From: Streptomyces sp. NBC_01460
GTDB lineage: Bacteria; Actinomycetota; Actinomycetes; Streptomycetales; Streptomycetaceae
Direction of reading: 5' to 3'
Length of the DNA stretch: 64,000 nucleotides
Assembly: GCF_036227405.1 (NCBI RefSeq)
Contig: NZ_CP109473.1
Location: 124,001 to 188,000, forward strand
In this document: one piece after another, positions 16,777-24,913 of the stretch
Numbering within the stretch: position 1 is the first letter of the stretch
Layout of the letters: each line of letters begins with the position of its first letter
Made by a program: the position numbers and the translations under genes
The notes under the pieces: generated by a model
What the model was told of the DNA's origin: nothing
What the model saw: the letters and a program-made list of their open reading frames with translations, nothing else
Databases searched by the model: none

Positions 16777-17766
16777 ATGCCCCGACCCACTGCCCGCGTG
16801 CTGACACTCCTGGAGCTGCTGCAGTCGGGCGGCACCCGGACGGCGGCCGAACTAGCCGACCGGCTCGGCGTCGAAGGGCGCACCGTGCGGCGATATGTGG
16901 ACCAGCTGATCGACCTGGATGTGCCCGTCGAATCGGTGCGCGGCCGCTACGGCGGGTACCGGCTCGCTCCCGGGTACCGCTTGCCTCCGCTCATGCTCAG
17001 CGACGACGAGGCGCTGGCCGTACTGCTCGGCCTGGTCGCCGGCCGCCGAGCAGGGCTGACGACGACGGAGCACACGGCAAGCGAGACTGCATCGGCGAAG
17101 ATCCGGCGGGTGCTTCCCAAACACATCGCCCGTCGGCTCGACACACTTCTGGAGGCTCTCGCCTTCACGGATCAGCTCGGCGAGACCGACACCCCGGACG
17201 CTGGGGTCCTGCTCACCATCGCCGATGCGGTGCAGCACCGCCGACCGGTCTCGATCCGCTACACCGACCGCGACGGACGGCGCAGCGAACGCACGCTGCA
17301 CGCGTACGGGATCGTCACCCATGCGGGCCGGTGGTACGTCCCGGGCAAGGACACACAGATCGGCGAGGACCGAACCTTCCGGCTCGATCGCATCGCAGAC
17401 GCGCGGGCCCTGCCCGGCTCATTCGAAGCGCCCGTGGGTCCCGGTCCGGCACAGCGCGTGTTGTCAGCGTTCGCCACGGCCGAGTACCGGCATGAGGTGA
17501 CCTTGCGGATCCACGGGACAGTTGAGCACATCCGCGCCCACCTTCCCGCCAGCGTCGCGAGCCTGGAGGAGCACGAGCCCACGGCAGGCCAGGACCGGGC
17601 GACCGAGCGCTGGCTGCGCGTCGAGCTGCGGGCGGAGCGGCTCGACTGGTTGCCTCCAGTACTCGCCTCACTCGACCGGCCGTTCGTCATCGAGCGCCCC
17701 GATGAACTGCGCAACCTCGTCACCGCGCTCGCCGATCGCCTTGCGTCCTACGCCCGCCAAGCCTGA
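16777..17766 (+). CDS. YafY-type HTH/WYL-domain transcriptional regulator
   Basis: A 329-aa regulator. Residues 1-60 form an HTH_11 winged helix (ARVLTLLELLQSGGTRTAAE, VEGRTVRRYVDQLIDL), followed by RGRYGGYRLAPGYRLPPLML, a signature of the YafY family. The WYL domain spans about 140-220 (RRPVSIRYTDRDGRR, AGRWYVPGKD), and a WCX C-terminal domain follows. WYL domains sense small ligands or nucleic acid. The ATG is almost leaderless, and a GTG two codons upstream is possible. It is divergent from the VOC gene across 93 bp, the common layout for a regulator and its target. Confidence 0.85.
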   Translation: MPRPTARVLTLLELLQSGGTRTAAELADRLGVEGRTVRRYVDQLIDLDVPVESVRGRYGGYRLAPGYRLPPLMLSDDEALAVLLGLVAGRRAGLTTTEHTASETASAKIRRVLPKHIARRLDTLLEALAFTDQLGETDTPDAGVLLTIADAVQHRRPVSIRYTDRDGRRSERTLHAYGIVTHAGRWYVPGKDTQIGEDRTFRLDRIADARALPGSFEAPVGPGPAQRVLSAFATAEYRHEVTLRIHGTVEHIRAHLPASVASLEEHEPTAGQDRATERWLRVELRAERLDWLPPVLASLDRPFVIERPDELRNLVTALADRLASYARQA

Positions 17767-17789
17767 CCACAAGGAACCAATGTCATGAG

Positions 17790-18443
17790 ATGGCACAGCT
17801 AAGACGTCATTTCTTATGGTGGCTGTTGGGGCCTGAGCCATGCAGGGATACTGCTGCTGTGCTGTTGACGTGGATTGCTGAGGTGGCGGACGAGCCCTTG
17901 GTGCTGGAGCCTGCTGACCGGCGGGTGGAGTGGGAGACCCATACCTGGTCGCTGGATGCGGCGGACGAGGTCAGGGGCTCGTTGTCCGCCGCCGAGGTGG
18001 TGGCTGCCTTCGAGTGGACTGCTGCAGCCATGGAGGAGCGCATTCTTGGTCTGAACTTCTCCGGGGCGGCGACGTTCTACGTGTGGCACGACGAACAGGC
18101 CCGGCAGCTCCGGTGCTCGACCGGCTCCGTGCCCCCGGACGCGTTGCCGTTCGGCGGTACCTATGTGGCTTCCGACGATCTCGGTCCGATCGTCGAGGGC
18201 TTCTTGGCAGACAGCGAGCCCGGCTCCATCGCGTGGTCGGGCCTGGAGGACGTGCAGAGCCGCTCGGAGCAGACCGAGACCGAGTCGGAGATCGCACCCT
18301 TCCACGTCTGGGTCAGCAGTGTCGGAGCCTCACACCGACTGGTCCTGCCTGTCCCCTCGCTTCCCCGAGACCACGCCCGCCCACCAGCCACCACCACCCC
18401 GCCCCCACAGCAGGTCAGGCCGGGTAGAGGAGGGGAAGTCTGA
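17790..18443 (+). CDS. Hypothetical protein, 217 aa
   Basis: An unrecognised acidic soluble protein (HFLWWLLGPEPCRDTAAVLL, DPLVLEPADRRVEW-like stretch, ATFYVWHDEQARQLRC). Its first ~175 residues have natural composition. The last ~40 (LPRDHARPPATTTPPPQQV) are encoded by the first copy of the ~125-bp direct repeat at 18360. The native C-terminus has therefore probably been replaced or extended by repeat DNA. An AAGGA site lies ~14 nt upstream of the ATG. Confidence 0.55.
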   Translation: MAQLRRHFLWWLLGPEPCRDTAAVLLTWIAEVADEPLVLEPADRRVEWETHTWSLDAADEVRGSLSAAEVVAAFEWTAAAMEERILGLNFSGAATFYVWHDEQARQLRCSTGSVPPDALPFGGTYVASDDLGPIVEGFLADSEPGSIAWSGLEDVQSRSEQTETESEIAPFHVWVSSVGASHRLVLPVPSLPRDHARPPATTTPPPQQVRPGRGGEV

Positions 18444-18485
18444 GCACTCACCACGGGAAAACCGGGGGTTGACCTGCGGTTGTGC
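18360..18485. repeat. ~125-bp direct repeat, copy 1
   Basis: This copy begins TTCCCCGAGACCACGCCCGC and ends near GGTTGTGC. It is matched by 19475-19602 with small indels. It contains the 11-mer ACTCACCACGG (18446-18456) that is also arrayed at 19946-20105. It flanks the lipoprotein gene on its downstream side. Confidence 0.7.
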
Positions 18486-18684
18486 GAGGAGAGGTCGGAG
18501 TCATGCGCGCCCGGTAGTGGAGGGGATAGTGCGCCTCGCCCGGTGCCTGGTCGCTGCGGCGCCCATCGGGCCGCCGCAGTCCCCCATGAGGCCAGCGCAG
18601 CGCCGCCCCGCCTTCCCCGCACCAACAGCGCAAACCCTAGGGCGCCGACACATCCGTGACTCGCGCTCAACTGCCTTGACCTCC

Positions 18685-19185
18685 CTACAGCTGGTCCCCC
18701 CTGCTGGGTGGTTCCGGAGGATGCGTCCCGCCCCCGTCCTTGATGTCGGCTTCGCAGGTGCGTCTGTCGTGGGACTGGTCGTTGGGGATCAACAGCACTG
18801 CGTCAACCTGCTCAGGATGCTCGACGGCGATCCAGCGTCCGAAGGCCTGGGACGAGGAAACCGTCTGACATCCCAACGTCACGCGCTGCTTGTCGACCGC
18901 GCAGGCGTCCACCGCGGGGTCCGAATATTCATCGGCGCCGTCGAAGCGGAAGCGGAAGTGGACCTGGTCGCCTTCGGAGGGCGTCTGCGGGTGGGGCTCA
19001 AGGCTCCAGTCAACGACCGCCGCTGTGAAGCCGAGAGGCTGCCCATCCGTGTCCACGACCTGCACCCTGACAGCGGCCTCACCGCGCTCCGCCGTCGTGT
19101 CGGTGCAGACCCATGAAGAACAGCCGGACAGGGCGAGAACCACCGGAACCAGCGGGGCAACGGCGGATACCCGTGCGGGGAACAC
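18685..19185 (-). CDS. Putative lipoprotein, 166 aa
   Basis: An exported lipoprotein of unknown role. The GTG start has GGAGG 9 nt upstream. A short signal peptide ends in the lipobox LSGC (VVLALSGC, Cys near residue 23). The mature part carries paired cysteines, a beta-rich region (AAVRVQVVDTDGQPLGFTAA, VHFRFRFDGADEYSDPAVDA) and a proline-rich end. The region bracketed by two ~125-bp direct repeats contains only this gene. Confidence 0.65.
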   Translation of the reverse strand: MFPARVSAVAPLVPVVLALSGCSSWVCTDTTAERGEAAVRVQVVDTDGQPLGFTAAVVDWSLEPHPQTPSEGDQVHFRFRFDGADEYSDPAVDACAVDKQRVTLGCQTVSSSQAFGRWIAVEHPEQVDAVLLIPNDQSHDRRTCEADIKDGGGTHPPEPPSRGDQL

Positions 19186-19474
19186 TGCGATGACCTCCGG
19201 TAGGGGTGGGCGGGCAAGTCTAACCCCAGGGCCTGCAGGTGAGGGCGGCGAGCGCCTTCGGCGGCGAAGCCGAAGCGCAGAGGAACCCCGTGAAGTGGAT
19301 GAATGCTTGAAGCAACCCAAATGGGACCAAGAGCCTCGGGTGCACTACCTGTCCGGCCGGCGCAGCACACGGCCTGAGAGGCCGCCAGACGCGTCTCAGC
19401 GGCCCCAGCGGGCCTGTTGTGCCGCCGGGGCGCCCTACAGGGCGACGCGGCGTCTCACGCCAGCGCAGCCCCGT

Positions 19475-19602
19475 CTTCCCCGAGACCACGCCCGCCCACT
19501 GCCACCACACCCACCACCACCCAACAGCCGGGCAGCCAGGTAGAAGAGGGGAAGTCTGAGCACTCACCACGGGAAAAACCGGTGCTTGACCTGGGGTTGC
19601 AC
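19475..19602. repeat. ~125-bp direct repeat, copy 2
   Basis: Second copy of the 18360-18485 repeat, in the same orientation and visibly similar along its length. The best-kept part is GAGGGGAAGTCTGAGCACTC followed by ACCACGGG. It has one ACTCACCACGG (19562-19572). From here to the next gene-like sequence near 20350 no gene is supported. Confidence 0.7.
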
Positions 19603-19945
19603 AGGTCCGCTCCCGGGAGGTGTCGGTCATGCTCTCGGTCATGTCGTCGGGATTGGTATCGGGCCCCGTGCCGGCTGCGCGTGCGACCGACGGACCCTTC
19701 ACCAGTCAATGCGCTGCGCAGCCGACCGCCCGGCGCTGCAGCGGCGGCGCTCGAGGACCAGGAGGATCCGCAGCCCGGCAGCCGCCGCGGTTTCTGTGCC
19801 AGGGTGCCGGGGCCCGGAGCAGGAAGCTGGTCTCTGGCACCGGCGACGGAACTCCCGCTGCGGGCACCTGGCAATCTCCACCCCCGTCGACCACCAGCGC
19901 ATCATGCGTCAGATTCGTCAACATAAGTGTCCAGTGGACAGGGTG

Positions 19946-20105
19946 CCGTGGTGAGTGGCCGCGCACCCGTCTCACCTGCGGTGGTGAGTTACCGATCGGG
20001 AAACTCACCACGGTCTCGGGCCAACTCACCATGGCGGGGACGCCTCACCGCGAAAACTCACCACGGCTCACCGTGCTCACCACGGAAACTCACCACCGCA
20101 GGTGA
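19946..20105. repeat. Array of ACTCACCACGG-type repeats
   Basis: Within 160 bp the 11-mer ACTCACCACGG or a close variant recurs. Copies in the plus orientation lie at 20003, 20024 (ATGG variant), 20056, 20075 (G first) and 20088 (CCG end). Inverted copies lie at 19946 and about 19979. Degenerate CTCACC half-sites (19971, 20044, 20067) lie between. Spacing is irregular (13-32 bp). It is not coding. Possible roles are protein-binding iterons (replication, conjugative transfer or regulation) or a selfish repeat. None is proven. Confidence 0.7.
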
Positions 20106-20349
20106 GCTGCTCTTGGTGCAGATTGCGCAGTCGAGGTCAGTCGTGGCGGAGGGACGCCCGTGATGCGTTCAGAGGAATCATGGGAAAGGCCAGTTCGTCC
20201 TTTGTGCACTTCCGTTGTGAGCGATGCTTGGGCGCTGTGACCGCAACTCCGTACCCACCTCTCCCCCAGCACGTGGCCAGCCCGATCGTGGCCCCTGCTC
20301 CAGCACCCGCGCACGGCGGGGAGCCGTTAATCGGCCTCGACGCGACCGT

Positions 20350-20926
20350 CTTGGACTTCTGGCGCTCACGGTCGCTCCAGAAAGCACGCAGTCGATGCCG
20401 CCGAGGGTGATGGCGACGGTTTTGGGCTGGGTGCCGGCGTCGGCAACGAGTCCAGGGTTCGTCAGGCGCGCCAGCGCATCCTCGAGTTCGGTTTCCGCCA
20501 AGGCGCTGCCGGCAAAGTACGACTCGGTGGTGCCCAGGAAGGCGGTCGGGTCGGGCGCTGGTCGTGCGCGGTGGCGTAGAGCCAGCGCAGGAAGCCGTCG
20601 GTTGCATAGCGGTGCCGGGCGGCGGGTGCGCTCCGCAGTTGGGAGAGCCGCCGCAGCTCTACGCGTCCGTCGCTGGTGCTCCGGTGGGAGTCGGGTGCGC
20701 CGAAGGCGCCCATGGCGTCGATCAGGCCGTCCCGCTCCAGCTCGGCGGCGAGGACCGCAACGTCTTCCAGAGGTGTTCCGGAGTGTTCGGCGTTGTCGGC
20801 TTGCTCTCCGAACCCGCCGTCAGGCAGCTGGCCGAGCCAGATCAGGTAGCGGACCAGCTGCGGGCCCTGCTCAATGCCGACGCCCAGGCCGGTGGCTCCG
20901 GCGGAGGCAGTGAGACTCCTGCCGCC
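20350..20926 (-). pseudogene. Streptomyces hypothetical gene, frameshifted
   Basis: The minus strand reads continuously from QLVRYLIWLGQLPDGGFGEQ through AAELERDGLIDAMGAFGAPD to FLRWLYATAHDQRP. It then shifts frame near 20550 to DPTAFLGTTESYFAGSALAE and ends about VAITLGGIDCVLSG. This resembles a conserved Streptomyces hypothetical protein (~200 aa, C-terminal winged-helix-like), but no function is known. One frameshift is certain and the N-terminus is lost where it meets the transposase fragment at about 20930-21101. Confidence 0.5.
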
Positions 20927-20997
20927 TAGGCACGGTGATCGGGTACTTCTTTAAGGCCCGCTCGTAGGCCTTGTTGATGTCCTTCACGTGCTTCTCG

Positions 20998-21101
20998 ATC
21001 GCGCGCTGTCGGCGCTCTGCCCGCCAGGCGGTCAGGGCCGGCTCGACCAGCTCCCATCGGGCATCGGAGAGATCGCTTGGATAGCGACGGCGCTCAGTCA
21101 T
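20998..21101 (-). pseudogene. N-terminal fragment of an IS5-family transposase
   Basis: It starts MTERRRYPSDLSDARWELVE and continues to ALTAWRAERRQRA, the conserved DUF4096 start. The frame then continues open into unrelated Lys-rich sequence (IEKHVKDINKAYERALKKYP) to about 20930. The rest of the transposase is gone. Confidence 0.65.
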
Positions 21102-21977
21102 GATTCCGGAGTACCGGCCGGCCGCGGATCCGGCCCTGGCGCGTGCATCAGGCGCGCGAAGCGAACGGTGCACGACGGCGCGTCCTGGGATGAAACAGGA
21201 GGAGTGCGGGCGAGACCACGGCATCAACACCACACTGGCACCACCCGGATCCTGAGAAGCACTCATCTCATCAAAGCCGCCTCACATAGCACCTGAAACC
21301 GCATCAAAAGAGGTGTAAACGCCCTCTCAGCATGCTAAGCATGGCATGGACGGACCCGGGCGGCCGCATCACGGGCAAGGCCGAGGGTCCGTGCCCCCGA
21401 TATGCAGACCAGGCAGTGGTCACCGCGGCTGCGGCTGGACGGTGACAGCGGCCAGGGGGAGAACGGCGCGGCCCGGGGCGACGCAGCGCTCATATAGGCA
21501 CCCCAAGGGTGGGGCGCTCGTCAGGCTGGATGTCGAGCACCCGGCTCTCCGGCTTGCAGCGTGTCTCACGCGTGCGATGGACCGGCTGGGCTGGCAGCTG
21601 CGCCTGGTCTGCGGCCGGCTGCACGAACCTGCCAGATGCGTGCCCGGCACGCAACGCTGCTCCGCTACATCGCCGACAGCGACCAGGAGGCAGCGGAGGC
21701 GGCCACACTGCTGCGCGTTCGCGGTTGTGGCCGAGGTCACCCGTGCGTCGAGGGTCCCCGACATCTCCGGCGTCGGGGACCCTCGACCTCGGCCTCCCAA
21801 GGGTTCATCGTTGCTGAAGCAACTGTCTGTTATCGCATCCTCACCCAGTAATCGACGGCTCGGAAAAGAATTTTCGATCACGTCTGCATAGGGTCCCTGA
21901 GCAGGGGCACTCACCCGAAAGCATCATTTTCCATCGAGATGCACCGACCGGAAGACAACGAATTACGGATCTGAACC
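21102..21977. other. Gene-poor region before the gas vesicle cluster
   Basis: No gene is supported in this 870 bp. A perfect 14-bp stem (CGAGGGTCCCCGAC at 21749-21762, complement 21772-21785) with a 9-nt loop probably acts as a terminator insulating the gvp operon. The following ~190 bp are AT-richer and are the likely gvp promoter region, but no clear -35/-10 pair was identified. Confidence 0.5.
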
Positions 21978-22286
21978 ATGACATCACCACGCACCGAGGA
22001 CTCCGATGGCCGAAGTCCGAAGTCCACGACGATCACTGCCCGTTCCGCATTGCGTGCGGCGGCCACCCAGCTGACCGAGCTGATCGGTCGCGAACCCCAC
22101 TCCGTCTCCTCCCTCCAGCCCTCGGGCGGCGGCTGGACTGCTCATGTGGAGGTCACGGAGATCGAACGTATCCCCGACACGGCCAGCGTCATGGCGACCT
22201 ATCGCGTCGACCTCGACGAGGCGGGCGAACTGCTGGGTTACGAGCAGACCCACCGCTATTCCAAGGGACAGACAGACCGTCGTTGA
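21978..22286 (+). CDS. gvpO: Gas vesicle protein GvpO
   Basis: A 102-aa GvpO-family accessory protein, first gene of the cluster. The conserved core is seen in AATQLTELIGREPHSVSSLQ and GGWTAHVEVTEIERIPDTAS, followed by ATYRVDLDEAGELLGYEQTH and YSKGQ, a typical GvpO C-terminus. GvpO is needed for or regulates vesicle formation in other organisms, and its biochemical role is not settled. The gene order gvpO-A-F-G-Y-Z-J-L-S-K matches the known Streptomyces clusters. Confidence 0.9.
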   Translation: MTSPRTEDSDGRSPKSTTITARSALRAAATQLTELIGREPHSVSSLQPSGGGWTAHVEVTEIERIPDTASVMATYRVDLDEAGELLGYEQTHRYSKGQTDRR

Positions 22287-22460
22287 CACCTGGGCAGCGC
22301 CCCTGAAAATACGTGCTCACCAGCCTGTTCACCCAGCTGACCCGTGTGCGCCAACGGGGCCGACCCGCCCGCACCCACAGGTATCCGCTCAGTCGACCCT
22401 CGCGTACCCACGCGTCCGGCGCGGCTTCAGGCCCCCCTGCGACCGAGGAGTTTTCCACTC

Positions 22461-22910
22461 ATGAGTGTTGTGCAGCAGAGCAGTGCCCCCTCCGCCTCCG
22501 GTGGTGGAGGCGGAGGCGGAACGCTCTACGACGTTCTCGAACTCATCCTGGACAAGGGGCTCGTCATCGATGCCTTCGTCCGGGTGTCCCTGGTGGGAAT
22601 CGAGATACTCAAGATCGATGTACGCATCGTCGTGGCGAGTGTCGACACCTATTTGCGCTTCGCCGAGGCCTGTAATCGTCTCGACCTGGAATCCGGCCGA
22701 AAGGCACCGAGTCAACTCACCGACCTTGTCGGTGATATGACGGAGAAAGGGGCGAAGGGAAAGTCAAAAGGAGCACTGACGGGCGCTGTTGAAGCGTTCA
22801 CCGATTCGTTCACGCAAGGAAACGACGGCGACAGGGACGAAGAGCCCGAGCAGCGCACCCGCAAGGCATCCGCCAACCGCCGTCCAGCACAGCGCCGTCG
22901 AGAGGACTGA
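22461..22910 (+). CDS. gvpA: Gas vesicle structural protein GvpA, extended
   Basis: The main shell protein (149 aa). A Ser/Gly leader with seven consecutive Gly precedes the conserved fold, [20 protein letters not shown], then [20 protein letters not shown] and [16 protein letters not shown]. This is the helix-strand-strand-helix that builds the ribs. A Lys/Glu/Arg-rich tail of ~60 residues (about 88-149) follows. Classical GvpA is ~70-75 aa, so both ends are extended, as is usual in Streptomyces. GAGGAG lies upstream of the ATG. The larger open frame starting at 22344 is not needed. Confidence 0.92.
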   Translation: MSVVQQSSAPSASGGGGGGGTLYDVLELILDKGLVIDAFVRVSLVGIEILKIDVRIVVASVDTYLRFAEACNRLDLESGRKAPSQLTDLVGDMTEKGAKGKSKGALTGAVEAFTDSFTQGNDGDRDEEPEQRTRKASANRRPAQRRRED

Positions 22911-22915
22911 CCACC

Positions 22916-23629
22916 ATGCCGACGTACGTCTACGCCATCACCCCGGGCGACCACCCACTCGCCCTCGCCGGACTCCAAGGAGTCGGCCCCGACGGCAGCG
23001 AGCTGCGCGTGGTCCACGGCGCCGGCCTGGCAGCCGTGGTCAGCACCGCGCCTGAGGGGCTGCGGGCCAAGCGCCGCGACCTCGCCGCGCACGACGCCGT
23101 CCTGCAGCAGCTCATGGCCGACGGTGCCGTACTGCCCATGCAGTTCGGACTGCTGGGGCCCGACGACGCGGCGGTCGCCACCGCCCTCGACGAGCAGCAG
23201 GACGTCTACAGAGGCCGGCTGGAGGAGCTGGACGGTCGCCTGGAGTACAACCTCAAGGTCTCCCGCGACGAGGCGGACCTGCTCCGGGAGATCCTGACCG
23301 GCAGCGACGAGGCCCGGCGTCTCAACGAGAACACCCGCCGTAACCCTGACGCCCATGACGCCAAGGTCCGGCTCGGCGAGCTCATCTCGCAGGAGGTCCA
23401 GGAGAGGCAGCGCCGTACCGGCGAGGAGATCGTGGGCACCCTCGGCCCCGCAGCCGTGAACAGCGCACCGGCCCAGGCGGCCGAACCCCACTTCCTGAAC
23501 GTGTCGTTCCTGGTCGAGCGGGACAAGGCGGCGGACTTCTCGCAGGCCGTCCACGAGGACGCCGAGCGCCGCGGCGACGCCTACGCCTACCACCTGCACG
23601 GCCCGCTGCCCGCCTACAGCTTCGTCTGA
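22916..23629 (+). CDS. gvpF: Gas vesicle accessory protein GvpF
   Basis: A 237-aa GvpF/GvpL-family protein. Typical landmarks are YVYAITPGD at the start, VHGAGLAAVVSTAPEG, RRDLAAHDAVLQQLMADGAV with LPMQFG, and a C-terminal PHFLNVSFLVER...YSFV. GvpF contacts GvpA and is thought to act at nucleation or the inner gas-facing surface. It begins 6 nt after gvpA, so the two are probably cotranslated. Confidence 0.92.
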   Translation: MPTYVYAITPGDHPLALAGLQGVGPDGSELRVVHGAGLAAVVSTAPEGLRAKRRDLAAHDAVLQQLMADGAVLPMQFGLLGPDDAAVATALDEQQDVYRGRLEELDGRLEYNLKVSRDEADLLREILTGSDEARRLNENTRRNPDAHDAKVRLGELISQEVQERQRRTGEEIVGTLGPAAVNSAPAQAAEPHFLNVSFLVERDKAADFSQAVHEDAERRGDAYAYHLHGPLPAYSFV

Positions 23630-23650
23630 GGAAGGTCACCCCCGTCTGCC

Positions 23651-23920
23651 ATGGGTCTGTTCTCGCAATTGATCACACTGCCGCTGGCCCCGGTGCGCGG
23701 TGCGCTGTGGGTGACCCAGCAGCTCACCGAGACCGCGGAGCGCCAGTACTACGATCCGGCCCCGGTGCGACGGGAGCTGATCGCTCTCGAGCAGGAGCTG
23801 GTCGAGGGCCGCATCAGCGAGCAGGAGTTCGACCGCCGGGAGGACCAACTTCTCGACCAACTAGAGGAGTTGGAGGCCCAGCAGCAGCGTATGGCTGCGA
23901 ACGGGCAGCCGCCCGGCTGA
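23651..23920 (+). CDS. gvpG: Gas vesicle protein GvpG
   Basis: An 89-aa GvpG-family protein. A hydrophobic N-terminal segment (LFSQLITLPLAPVRGALWVT) precedes a long amphipathic coiled-coil-like helix (ELIALEQELVEGRISEQEFD). The EEFDRREDQLLD.L type pattern is conserved. It is a minor assembly factor. The AGGAAGG after the gvpF stop serves as its ribosome site, with long spacing. Confidence 0.9.
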   Translation: MGLFSQLITLPLAPVRGALWVTQQLTETAERQYYDPAPVRRELIALEQELVEGRISEQEFDRREDQLLDQLEELEAQQQRMAANGQPPG

Positions 23921-24097
23921 GGAGATCCGCTCCGTTCGGCGCGGGCGGACCAGTGGCACGAGCTGCTGCTCCCTGACGGCCTCCCCACGTCGGTCCACCC
24001 CGCCGTCCACGCTTCCGCACCGGGTTCCTTCCCCTCTGTTCTTCCCATCCGTTCATCCCATCTGTCCACCTACTTCCACCAACGAGGTGCACACCGC

Positions 24098-24913
24098 ATG
24101 ATGACCAACACCAAGATCGGCACAGCTCTGGTCGGGGGCTATCTCCTGGGCCGCACGAAGAAGGCCAAAGTCGCGATCGGGCTCGGAATGTTCCTGGCCG
24201 GCAAGAAGCTGAGCCTGGACCCGCAGCAGCTGCTCAAGATGGCCTCCTCCAGCCCGCTGCTGGCCGGGCTGAGCGACCAGGTGCGCACCGAACTGGTCGG
24301 CGCGACGAAGACCGCCGCCAGCTCGGCGCTGACCAAGCGCGTCAACCACCTCTCCGACTCCCTCCACGAGCGTGCCCAGGGACTCACCAACCCGGAGGCC
24401 GCGGCCGACGAGGTCGCGGAGACCGGGAAGCGCGCGGCAAGCGCGTCGAAGGCGAAGGGCACGAAGACCCTCAAGAGCGTCACGAGCGCCAAGGGCAGGG
24501 GTGGAGACGACGCCGAGGAGTCAACGGGCGACTCGGACGGCGACCGCTACGACGACCCAGAGCTCGAGTTCGACGAGGACTTGGACCGCGAAGAGGGCGA
24601 GGACGAGCACCTGGACGACGAGGGTGCGGCGGAGTACGAGGAAGACGACCAGGAGGAGGCGGCCGCCAGGTCGCGTAACGCCTCGCGCTCCCCGCAGGCG
24701 ACGAAGACCGCCGCCAAGAAGACCTCGGCCGCCCGCCGCCCGTCGTCCGGCTCCTCGTCTCCCGCAACCCGCAGGTCGGCCTCCGGCTCCGCCGGCGCGT
24801 CCACGTCGGGTGCGCGCAAGAAGACGACCGCCAAGGGCTCAGCGGCGGCCTCGTCCTCCGCCGGATCCCGGCGCAGCGCCGGCCGTCGTCAGAATGGAGG
24901 CGACCGTGGCTGA
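24098..24913 (+). CDS. gvpY: Gas vesicle cluster protein GvpY
   Basis: A 271-aa protein specific to actinobacterial gvp clusters and placed by position and N-terminus. The start GTALVGGYLLGRTKKAKVAI, with KKLSLDPQQLLKMASSSPLL, is the conserved DUF-like region. The middle (about 135-190) is strongly acidic (DDPELEFDEDLDREEGEDEH). The C-terminal ~85 residues are Lys/Arg/Ala/Ser-rich like a histone H1 tail (KKTSAARRPSSGSSSPATRR). Function is unknown. The last 8 nt overlap gvpZ. Confidence 0.85.
   Translation: MMTNTKIGTALVGGYLLGRTKKAKVAIGLGMFLAGKKLSLDPQQLLKMASSSPLLAGLSDQVRTELVGATKTAASSALTKRVNHLSDSLHERAQGLTNPEAAADEVAETGKRAASASKAKGTKTLKSVTSAKGRGGDDAEESTGDSDGDRYDDPELEFDEDLDREEGEDEHLDDEGAAEYEEDDQEEAAARSRNASRSPQATKTAAKKTSAARRPSSGSSSPATRRSASGSAGASTSGARKKTTAKGSAAASSSAGSRRSAGRRQNGGDRG

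Noticed and set aside
19946..20105. Plasmid replication origin
   Set aside because: Iteron-like repeats are present, but no Rep gene, DnaA boxes or AT-rich unwinding element is seen next to them. Left as unexplained repeats.
24372..24905. Upstream extension of the gvpZ frame
   Set aside because: This is an Arg/Pro-rich shadow of gvpY in another frame. The GTG at 24906 with GGAGG and the overlap with gvpY is the better start.
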